This document shows positions 1 to 5,074 of a DNA stretch of 5,074 nucleotides, in pieces. Position 1 is the first letter of the stretch. Every line of letters starts with the position of its first letter. The notes beneath the pieces were generated by a model. It made no database searches, was not told the origin of the DNA, and worked only from the letters and a program-made list of their open reading frames with translations. Position numbers and translations under genes: made by a program. The DNA comes from Polyangiaceae bacterium (GTDB lineage Bacteria; Myxococcota_A; Polyangia; Polyangiales; Polyangiaceae): assembly GCA_022447485.1 (NCBI GenBank), contig JAKVCH010000267.1, positions 1 through 5,074 on the forward strand, in the 5' to 3' direction.

Positions 1-1067
1 GAATATGCATAGCCATCGCCACTTTCATTCGCGCCGAACTGAAAGACAAGAAGGTTTGGGTTTCTCCACTTTAGCTCTTCTGCAAAGTGTTCATCCTCTT
101 GTTTATCGAGAAAACGTATACGGGCGCCTTGGACGCCCAACGCGTCGTAGACTACTCCAGGCTCGTCTCGCTCAAGCACGATGCCAAAGAAGCGAGATTC
201 GCCTTTTTTGACCACAAGCTCTAGCTTGTGCTCACCATCAATCATCGAGAATTTTTTTCGCACGACTTGCTTTTGGTCGGCGCGGGTATCGATTCGCTCT
301 TGCTTCTTCCCGTCGATCAAGACCTCGAACTGACCACCATGAGGGCGAGCCAGATAGGAAAGAGTAAAGTGCGAGACATTTCGACCAAATTTTCCTTTCT
401 CCGCGGTGCCATAGGTAGCTCGTACTCCGGAATAAGCGCGAAATGTGACGCCGCCCAATCCGTAGAAACCGTCTTTGGTTGTCGGTCCGACAATGCGGCT
501 GACGCGAAAACCGGCCGTCGCAAAGCGAAAGACGTCATTGTGAAAGTAAGCAGGCCAGGCATTAGCGACCAACATGTAGCCATGTCCAGCATCACCAAAT
601 TGCTTTTGAAAGTTGCGGCGCAAGGTTCCGGAGACGTAATCGCTTACGACGATTGAATCGCCAAAGTGAGCGATTCTTGTGATGGCTCCCTTTTCTTTCC
701 TTTGAGTGGAGGCGAGGGCTTGAAAAAAATTGTCCAGGCTTTTACCCGTCGGATCAAGCAACGGGACGGGAGGGGCTTCATCCTCAATCTTTTCCAGAGC
801 TTCATGGCCCCCAATTGGCCCTCGCGCTCTTTGTACGCTGGCCCCTTCTTCAGGAGTAGCCATTGCTTGTCTGCTCACGGATGATTGTTTTAGCTCGGTC
901 TCTCCTTCGCTTAGGTCAGGCGCTGCATCCGGAGCAGGTTCCGAAGGACTTTCTCCACTAGCGGGCGCTGGAGGACTGAAAATTCGAAAGTATTCTGCGC
1001 CGGGAATGATTTCGGCCGCTGCCCCGAGGGCAACAACAAGGCCCACCGCAAAGATTGGCCGGCTCAT
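1..1067 (-). CDS. SGNH/GDSL hydrolase with inserted beta-rich module, Ape1-like (C-terminus cut by window edge)
   Basis: Reading down from ATG at 1067, the frame stays open for 355 codons to the left edge. Residues 4-20 form a hydrophobic signal or signal-anchor. Residues about 30-115 are a Pro/Glu/Ala-rich linker. SGNH block I follows (HFGDSIV, catalytic Ser138), then block II (LGVQGA, Gly311/Gly314) and block III (FGANES, Asn347). The block V Asp/His pair must lie beyond the window. Between blocks I and II is an insert of about 140 residues with alternating strand-like segments. Known family: SGNH enzymes hydrolyse esters, and Neisseria Ape1-type peptidoglycan O-acetylesterases carry a carbohydrate-binding-like insert at this place. 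Inference: an envelope-anchored, periplasm-facing deacetylase or acyl esterase, perhaps on peptidoglycan. Its ATG overlaps the stop of the FHA gene by 4 bases, so translation is probably coupled. Family call is sure; substrate is not. Confidence 0.85.
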   Translation of the reverse strand, partial: MSRPIFAVGLVVALGAAAEIIPGAEYFRIFSPPAPASGESPSEPAPDAAPDLSEGETELKQSSVSRQAMATPEEGASVQRARGPIGGHEALEKIEDEAPPVPLLDPTGKSLDNFFQALASTQRKEKGAITRIAHFGDSIVVSDYVSGTLRRNFQKQFGDAGHGYMLVANAWPAYFHNDVFRFATAGFRVSRIVGPTTKDGFYGLGGVTFRAYSGVRATYGTAEKGKFGRNVSHFTLSYLARPHGGQFEVLIDGKKQERIDTRADQKQVVRKKFSMIDGEHKLELVVKKGESRFFGIVLERDEPGVVYDALGVQGARIRFLDKQEDEHFAEELKWRNPNLLVFQFGANESGDGYAY

Positions 1068-2191
1068 GGTGACTGGCTTTTCAAATCTTTCAAACTTCCC
1101 TCAGCAAGGGAATGAAATTCTTCTGGAACAAGAGGGGCATCGACTACTTCCTGAAGCAGGGCGGCTTTCTTCGTCCGGTCCTTCTCAAGAGTAGCTGCTC
1201 GAATCATCGATTTGGCCCACTCCATCTCTACTTTCTTGATGCTAATTCTCCAGTTCTTTTGATCCTCTTTTTTGAGATTCAAAAGAAGCATGTGGGCTGT
1301 GTGGGGGTCTCCATCGGCAGCGAGGGAAGTCGCCTTGGTCACGATGCTTCGTGCGTCTTGTGTTTGATTCTGATAGCTCAAAGTGAGCATCAAGACGACC
1401 AGCACGCTGAAGCCACCAAAGGCAGCGGCTAGAAGTTTAGCTTTTATACTGAGCTGATCACTATGAAGTGGCGGCGGGGGGGAGCTTCCTGCAAGGGCCG
1501 CGATACGTTGTCCCTCCTCGGCGTTTGTGTGAAAGACTTGACCGCGTGGGATGAATTTCAGGGCTACGTCCCCGAGTTCGATAACATCTCGACCATCAAT
1601 GAAAGAATTCTTTAAAGCTCGGCCATTAATTCTGACGCCGTTTGCACTGCCCTTGTCGACAAGTTCGTAGCGATCTTCTTGTACGCGAGTGATTTCTGCG
1701 TGAACACGGCTGACTGACGAATGAGGAAGGCAGATTTCACATTCCTCTCCTCGACCGAGGAGGATTCGATCGAGCTCAAGAGGAAATTGTTGTCCAGGTT
1801 CGGGCCCGACGAGGACTACCAGACGGTCGTAGGCCGCCTTCGACTCAACTCGCAGAGTGCGCCCTTGGGCTGCTTGAAATTTTTGTTCCGTTGTGGCGAT
1901 AGCGTCGTCACAGACTGTGATGCGATAATCACCTAATTGGAGGAGGTCACCATGCGCGAGGTGTTGAGTCGCAGCGACTCGGAGGCCGTTATGAAAGACG
2001 CCATTGTAGCTCCCTAAGTCAGCAATCGCGTAGCCATCGTCTCCCCTCATGATCAGGGCATGCTGACGAGAGATATTCCGCTCTATGAGGCGAATCGCAA
2101 CTGTTTCGTCTCGTCCAATTTTATACTCTTCACGACTTAACTGCAGATGAGTGCAATCGCCGGAATCGTCTTCAATCTTCAAGCTCCACAT
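1064..2191 (-). CDS. Tandem FHA-domain single-pass membrane protein
   Basis: A 375-residue protein. FHA domain 1 (about 4-95) shows Gly26-Arg27, Ser41-Arg-Gln-His44 and Asn63-Gly64. FHA domain 2 (about 124-215) shows Gly146-Arg147, Ser161-Arg-Val-His164 and Asn184-Gly185. Both therefore keep the usual phosphothreonine-binding positions. A Pro-rich linker (237-241) leads to one transmembrane helix (about 252-272). A helical, charged tail of about 100 residues follows, possibly TPR-like but without a clear repeat consensus. Since FHA domains read phosphoproteins in the cytoplasm, the tail should face the periplasm. Known of the family: FHA domains bind phosphothreonine made by Ser/Thr kinases; no kinase is visible here. 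The ATG at 2191 is preceded by GAGGAG at 5 bases. It lies 32 bases after the serine hydrolase gene and its TGA overlaps the ATG of the SGNH hydrolase, so it is mid-operon. The signalling role is inferred. Confidence 0.9.
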   Translation of the reverse strand: MWSLKIEDDSGDCTHLQLSREEYKIGRDETVAIRLIERNISRQHALIMRGDDGYAIADLGSYNGVFHNGLRVAATQHLAHGDLLQLGDYRITVCDDAIATTEQKFQAAQGRTLRVESKAAYDRLVVLVGPEPGQQFPLELDRILLGRGEECEICLPHSSVSRVHAEITRVQEDRYELVDKGSANGVRINGRALKNSFIDGRDVIELGDVALKFIPRGQVFHTNAEEGQRIAALAGSSPPPPLHSDQLSIKAKLLAAAFGGFSVLVVLMLTLSYQNQTQDARSIVTKATSLAADGDPHTAHMLLLNLKKEDQKNWRISIKKVEMEWAKSMIRAATLEKDRTKKAALLQEVVDAPLVPEEFHSLAEGSLKDLKSQSP

Positions 2192-2204
2192 TCGGTCTCC
2201 TCAT
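2192..2204 (-). promoter_or_regulatory. Ribosome binding site of the FHA gene
   Basis: On the minus strand GAGGAG (2202-2197) lies 5 bases before the ATG at 2191. This fixes the start of the FHA gene inside the 32-base gap to the upstream gene. The upstream ATG at 2204 overlaps this Shine-Dalgarno and is in another frame, so it is not used for this protein. Confidence 0.7.
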
Positions 2205-2223
2205 ACCCCGAGAGCCGGTTTGT

Positions 2224-3351
2224 CTAAAGCGCTGATCGGCCTTTCTTTTCATTCAGGGTCTTCCAGGCCCAGTCATGGACGTGTCGGCGCGCCTTTTTGA
2301 TTGGAGCGGGGTTCCAGCCGTAAAAGACGCGATTCGTTAGTAAAACCGATGTTTGAGCTTTCTCGGGATCACACCAGAAGCTGGTCCCCGTAAAGCCGAG
2401 ATGACCAAATGTCGCCGTGGATGGGGATTCGCCAGCCGAGGAGCCTTGGGGGGATTTTGAATCGAAACCAGCGAAAAACCTGGCGCTTCTCTTTTTTTGA
2501 AGGAGTTCGGCCATGCTTTCTCTGAGTGGTCCTTTGTCGAGCGCTCCTTGAAGAAGGAGTTGGGCCCAACGTCTCACACCCTTCAATGTACCAAAAAGCC
2601 CGGCGTGCCCGCTCGAACCGAATCCGGATAACACCCAAGCATTGTCGTCGTGGACCCGTCCTCGAAGGAGCCCTCCACGTTGCCAGCGATACTCACTCGG
2701 CACGAAAGAAAAAGAAGAGTTTTCCTCCCTATTTGGCCGACTTTTGCCGGAACGAGTTCCCCATTGACGTGCAGAGCCTATTTCGAGAGCTAGGGGAGCG
2801 AAAAGAAACTCTTGCATCAAATCATCGAGCTCCCAACCAGAGCTATGGCTCAATGCCCAGCCGAGAAGCTGATACCCCAAATCACTATAAAGCTCTGTAT
2901 CTTTCTGCAGAGGTTGGGAGGCAACCATTTCTTGTAGGTGGGCGAGGGTAGGGAAAAGAAAGCGATTTCTTGATTGGCTGAGCTCAAGATGCGCGGGCAA
3001 GCCGCTTCTGTGGGCGAGAATTGTGCGCAGACTGATCGCACCGATTGGCCTTTGACGGGCGACTGGCAGCAAGCTGCCTAGTTTAACATCGAGAGATAGG
3101 CCCTGACTCCTCAAGTAGCGATGAGTGGTGAGTGCGGTGATCGTCTTTGTGATTGATGCGAGATCAAAGAGATCGCCGGTTTTTGTGGGCCCTGCCCATG
3201 CTGAAAAGCTCTCTTCGCCGTCACCGTGCAGCCGAGTGGCCGCTGCCGCACAGTGGGTCGCTGTGGAGGTTTCGAGCAGTGTTTTTTCGAGCTCAGTTTC
3301 GAATCTCCCCTCTATTTGGGCTTGTTCGGTTCTATTTTTAGAATAATTCAC
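2224..3351 (-). CDS. Serine hydrolase, beta-lactamase / penicillin-binding protein fold (S12-like)
   Basis: A 375-residue protein with the serine beta-lactamase-fold signature. Ser66-Ile-Thr-Lys69 is the SxxK nucleophile motif. His114-Arg-Ser-Gly-Leu is the HxSG-type motif often seen after it. Tyr155-Ser-Asp157 stands where YxN is usual. His317-Leu-Gly-Phe-Thr-Gly is the KTG/HTG-equivalent. A conserved-looking segment around 231-262 (GRVHDDNAWVL, then GHAGLFGT) is typical of this group. Members are beta-lactamases, D,D-peptidases or esterases. The N-terminus is charged, with no signal peptide visible, so the protein may be cytoplasmic, which would suit muropeptide or small-ester substrates; this is inference. 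The start used is GTG at 3351; only a weak AGG about 11 bases upstream supports it, and no ATG lies in frame before the catalytic domain. It is the first gene of the apparent three-gene operon. Exact substrate unknown. Confidence 0.88.
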   Translation of the reverse strand: MNYSKNRTEQAQIEGRFETELEKTLLETSTATHCAAAATRLHGDGEESFSAWAGPTKTGDLFDLASITKTITALTTHRYLRSQGLSLDVKLGSLLPVARQRPIGAISLRTILAHRSGLPAHLELSQSRNRFLFPTLAHLQEMVASQPLQKDTELYSDLGYQLLGWALSHSSGWELDDLMQEFLFAPLALEIGSARQWGTRSGKSRPNREENSSFSFVPSEYRWQRGGLLRGRVHDDNAWVLSGFGSSGHAGLFGTLKGVRRWAQLLLQGALDKGPLRESMAELLQKKRSARFFAGFDSKSPQGSSAGESPSTATFGHLGFTGTSFWCDPEKAQTSVLLTNRVFYGWNPAPIKKARRHVHDWAWKTLNEKKGRSAL

Positions 3352-3468
3352 GTCTATTTTGACCTGACTGCATAAGGACCGCTAATCTCGACCTTGAGAC
3401 CGATTTTGAGAAGGCTTGTCTTTCTGAAAATAGAGGATGCCCCTTTGGGTGGACGGTTGGAAGTTTTC
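3352..3468. promoter_or_regulatory. Divergent intergenic region between the envelope operon and pilC
   Basis: These 117 bases separate the GTG of the minus-strand serine hydrolase from the ATG of the plus-strand pilC. Promoters for both directions are expected here. On the plus strand TTGACC (3359-3364) and GCTAAT (3381-3386), 16 bases apart, form a weak sigma70-like pair, which would leave a leader of about 75 bases. I find no convincing pair for the minus strand, no clear operator palindrome, and no sigma54 GG-N10-GC element. Confidence 0.35.
3459..3463 (+). promoter_or_regulatory. Probable ribosome binding site of the pilC 5' part
   Basis: GGAAG lies 5 bases before the ATG at 3469. It supports this ATG over the longer reading from TTG at 3394, whose extra 25 residues do not look like a PilC N-terminus. 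Confidence 0.5.
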
Positions 3469-3645
3469 ATGGCGGAATTCAATTGGGAAGCACGTAATAA
3501 GACTGGCGAGTTACAGAAAGGCTCGATGATAGCGGCGGATGTTGCCGCCGTCGAAGCCAAGCTGAAGCAACAGCAGCTGGAGCCTGTTAAGGTCAAAAAG
3601 AATTTTGCAAGTCTTCAAATAGGTTCGGGAGTCAAGACCAAATAA
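3469..3645 (+). CDS. pilC: PilC N-terminal part, ended by an in-frame TAA
   Basis: This 58-residue product starts MAEFNWEARNKTGE and matches the usual beginning of PilC/GspF proteins: a short aromatic strand, a Lys-Thr-Gly turn, a Gly-Ser-Met strand, then an Ala/Val helix up to KLKQQQLEP. It then runs through a linker to the residues VKTK. In PilC relatives this point is followed directly by an acidic residue and a hydrophobic residue, then VxFTR. Here the acidic position is TAA and the next codon is ATG, still in frame with the T2SSF domains. The fragment alone has no membrane segment and no full domain. The true start is ATG 3469, with GGAAG upstream; the frame is open back to TTG 3394. It may be a separate small polypeptide, or the first exon-like piece of a gene broken by one substitution (GAA to TAA). 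Confidence 0.75.
   Translation: MAEFNWEARNKTGELQKGSMIAADVAAVEAKLKQQQLEPVKVKKNFASLQIGSGVKTK
3643..3645 (+). other. In-frame stop codon splitting pilC
   Basis: The TAA sits between the codons for Lys and Met, with no shift of frame, at the edge between the PilC N-terminal segment and the first T2SSF domain. One change (GAA to TAA) would account for it. The other genes in the window end with TGA or TAG, so nothing here argues for TAA being reassigned beyond this site itself. Confidence 0.85.
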
Positions 3646-4674
3646 ATGGTGACGTTCACCCGGCTATTTTCGACCATGGTGAATGCTGGCCTCCCCATCG
3701 TTCAATCCTTGGATATCTTGGCAAATCAACAAACGAATGCTTATTTTAAGCGCGTCTTGCACGAAATTCGCGCAAGCGTCGAGATGGGTTCAACCTTCAG
3801 TGATGCCCTTTCCAAGTATCCATCTATATTTGATGAACTATTTGTGAACCTGGTACGTGCCGGCGAGGTGGGAGGTATTCTCGATAGTATTATGATGCGT
3901 CTGTCGACGTATATCGAGAAGCGAGCGAAGTTGGTCGGTCAGGTGAAGGGTGCTCTGACTTATCCAGTGATTGTCTTTGTGATCGCGATTGGCGTCATCA
4001 TTATTATGATGACCTTCGTGATTCCCTCCTTCGAGACGATGTTCGCAAACTTTGGGGGCGGTCCAGAGGCCTTACCTTGGATAACTCGGGCGATGCTTTC
4101 CCTGTCGAAGGGCTTTATTTCGTGGAGTTGGCTGATCGCTCTCGTATCGATAGGAATAGTTGTCGCATCTGCGAATTTTTATCGTAACCCTCAGGGGCGG
4201 CGCATGGTGCATCAAGGCCTGCTCTCTTTGCCGGTGATGGGCCCCACGATGCAGAAGGTTGCTGTTGCCCGGTTCACCCGCACCCTGGGAACCTTACTGC
4301 AATCAGGTGTTCCGATTCTCGATGCACTCGACATCTGCGCCAAGACAGCAGGTAATGTCATCATCACTGAGGGTGTCATGAATGTGCGTCAAGCCGTCAG
4401 CGAAGGCCAAAATATGGCCGAACCTCTCGCGAAGTCATCGGTCTTTCCGGATATGGTTTGTCAAATGATCTCCGTTGGCGAACAAACGGGCGCTTTGGAT
4501 CAGATGTTGAACAAGATCGCCGACTTTTACGAAGAAGAAACTGATGTCGCCGTAGCCGCGCTCACCTCTTCCTTGGAGCCAATTATGATGGTTGGCATCG
4601 GTGGTATTGTGGGTGTGGTTCTTGTGTCGATGTACCTCCCAATCTTCTCGATGGCCGGTAATATGGGAGGTTGA
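3646..4674 (+). CDS. pilC: Type IV pilus inner-membrane platform protein PilC (T2SSF domains)
   Basis: This 342-residue product holds two T2SSF (GspF) domains. Domain 1 is at about 3-126, with the motif AGEVGGILD (72-80) and LTYP before the first membrane helix (about 106-127). A second helix lies at about 158-178. Domain 2 is at about 206-328, with VGEQTGALD (277-285) and LEP before the last helix (about 311-334). The end (LPIFSMAGNMGG) is typical of PilC. Known role: PilC sits in the inner membrane, couples to the PilB/PilT motor ATPases and supports pilin assembly and retraction. The ATG follows the upstream TAA directly (TAAATG). The nearest Shine-Dalgarno-like sequence is CGGGAG (3626-3631), 14 bases away, so reinitiation is more likely than fresh loading if this ATG is used. 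With the 58 upstream codons and the stop position the total is 401, a usual PilC length. Confidence 0.93.
   Translation: MVTFTRLFSTMVNAGLPIVQSLDILANQQTNAYFKRVLHEIRASVEMGSTFSDALSKYPSIFDELFVNLVRAGEVGGILDSIMMRLSTYIEKRAKLVGQVKGALTYPVIVFVIAIGVIIIMMTFVIPSFETMFANFGGGPEALPWITRAMLSLSKGFISWSWLIALVSIGIVVASANFYRNPQGRRMVHQGLLSLPVMGPTMQKVAVARFTRTLGTLLQSGVPILDALDICAKTAGNVIITEGVMNVRQAVSEGQNMAEPLAKSSVFPDMVCQMISVGEQTGALDQMLNKIADFYEEETDVAVAALTSSLEPIMMVGIGGIVGVVLVSMYLPIFSMAGNMGG
4665..4671 (+). promoter_or_regulatory. Ribosome binding site of the pilS-like gene
   Basis: GGGAGGT lies inside the last codons of pilC; its GGAGG core ends 8 bases before GTG 4679. This strong Shine-Dalgarno decides the non-ATG start and ties the sensor gene to pilC translation. 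Confidence 0.75.
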
Positions 4675-4678
4675 TCCC

Positions 4679-5074
4679 GTGGGCAGCAGTGAACGCGCCT
4701 CGCAGTTTGAGAAGGTCTGGGGACCCTTACACGCGAGGGTTCTGCGCTTGGCTTGGGGTCGTGGTGTTTTATTCAGTGCCGCTTCGGCGCTGATTATCTT
4801 GCTCTCCTCTGTCGGAGGACAAGCCTTCGCTTGGAATGAATCCAGTTGGTTGGCGCTGATTGTTCTAGGCGCGGCGATAGCTTCTTCAGTCTGTTTTACG
4901 TGGCTGACCCGCCGACGCGAGCTTGGCGATGGCTGGCTTTTGAGCCAGCTAATTGTTGACCAATTTCTAATCACAGTATTGGTTTATCTCAGCGGAGCAG
5001 CTTCCTCCGGCGCAACGGCCCTCTACGGTTTGATTGGATTAGCGGCAGGTTACCTTCTGGGCGCCAGGGCTGTG
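4679..5074 (+). CDS. pilS: PilS-like sensor histidine kinase, membrane domain only (cut by window edge)
   Basis: From GTG 4679 the frame is open for 132 codons to the right edge. After a cytoplasmic stretch of about 28 residues come hydrophobic segments at about 29-47, 57-76, 91-104 and 112-128. Between the second and third lies a basic loop (TRRRE). The segment DQFLITVLVYLSGAASS (94-110), then ALYGLIGL, matches the pattern D-x3-x-T-x-LVY-x-(T/S)-G-x-(A/G)-S of the membrane domain of PilS- and NtrB-like sensor kinases. Known role: PilS senses pilin in the membrane and phosphorylates the sigma54 activator PilR to control pilA. The position, 4 bases after pilC, fits the pilC-pilS-pilR order seen in several proteobacteria. 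The kinase domain itself (H-box, ATPase) is outside the window, so the name rests on the membrane pattern and context. Confidence 0.72.
   Translation, partial: MGSSERASQFEKVWGPLHARVLRLAWGRGVLFSAASALIILLSSVGGQAFAWNESSWLALIVLGAAIASSVCFTWLTRRRELGDGWLLSQLIVDQFLITVLVYLSGAASSGATALYGLIGLAAGYLLGARAV

Noticed and set aside
228..656. Plus-strand open frame of 142 codons, and the nearby frames at 5-211, 666-884 and 730-1194
   Set aside because: They lie opposite the SGNH hydrolase, whose minus-strand frame has clear catalytic blocks; none of them has a recognisable domain.
1470..1485. G-rich run on the plus strand as a possible structured element
   Set aside because: On the minus strand it simply encodes the Ser-Ser-Pro-Pro-Pro-Pro linker of the FHA protein.
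2526..2951. Plus-strand open frame of 141 codons opposite the serine hydrolase
   Set aside because: The composition is Arg/Ser-rich without motifs, and the opposite strand shows SxxK, HxSG and HxGFTG; it is a shadow.
3394..3468. Longer start for the pilC 5' part at TTG 3394
   Set aside because: The extra 25 residues do not resemble PilC, and ATG 3469 has GGAAG at a proper distance and gives the expected N-terminus.
3643..3645. Alternative genetic code with TAA as a sense codon
   Set aside because: There is only one such site and no other internal TAA in the window's genes; a nonsense change, error or reinitiation is simpler.
4932..4949. Perfect 7-base inverted repeat (GCTGGCT / AGCCAGC) with a 4-base loop
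   Set aside because: It lies inside the open frame of the PilS-like gene and has no T-run after it, so it is probably not a terminator; likely chance.
4435..4974. Minus-strand open frame of 179 codons across the pilC-pilS junction
   Set aside because: It is opposite two genes with clear family matches and has no domain signs of its own.

Overview
The window reads as moderate-GC chromosomal DNA (about half G+C by eye), dense with genes, from a Gram-negative bacterium. The best guess is a deltaproteobacterial lineage in the broad sense (Myxococcota or Bdellovibrionota type). The grounds are a type IV pilus gene (pilC) followed directly by a PilS-like membrane sensor, a tandem-FHA membrane protein, and an SGNH hydrolase with a long insert. 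I see no rRNA, tRNA, CRISPR array, insertion sequence or other mobile-element sign.

Left part (1-3351, minus strand): three tightly packed genes that look like one operon, transcribed from about 3351 towards position 1. The order is a beta-lactamase-fold serine hydrolase with no visible signal peptide, then after 32 bases a single-pass membrane protein with two FHA domains, then with a 4-base ATGA overlap an SGNH/GDSL hydrolase that runs off the left edge. The hydrolase carries a beta-rich module of about 140 residues between catalytic blocks I and II. That layout recalls Ape1-type peptidoglycan O-acetylesterases. Together the three suggest a cell-envelope (peptidoglycan) module with a phospho-threonine-reading component; this role is inferred.

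Middle (3352-3468): a 117-base divergent intergenic region. It should hold the promoters of both directions; only a weak sigma70-like candidate for the plus strand can be pointed to.

Right part (3469-5074, plus strand): type IV pilus genes. pilC (the inner-membrane platform protein) is cut by an in-frame TAA after 58 codons. The downstream part starts with ATG immediately after that stop, in the same frame, and holds both complete T2SSF domains. Reading through the TAA would give a normal PilC of about 401 residues. Next, after 4 bases and with a strong Shine-Dalgarno inside the end of pilC, starts the membrane domain of a PilS-like sensor histidine kinase, cut by the right edge.

The most notable observation is the split pilC: a nonsense change, a sequence error, or a genuine two-part gene using termination-reinitiation.
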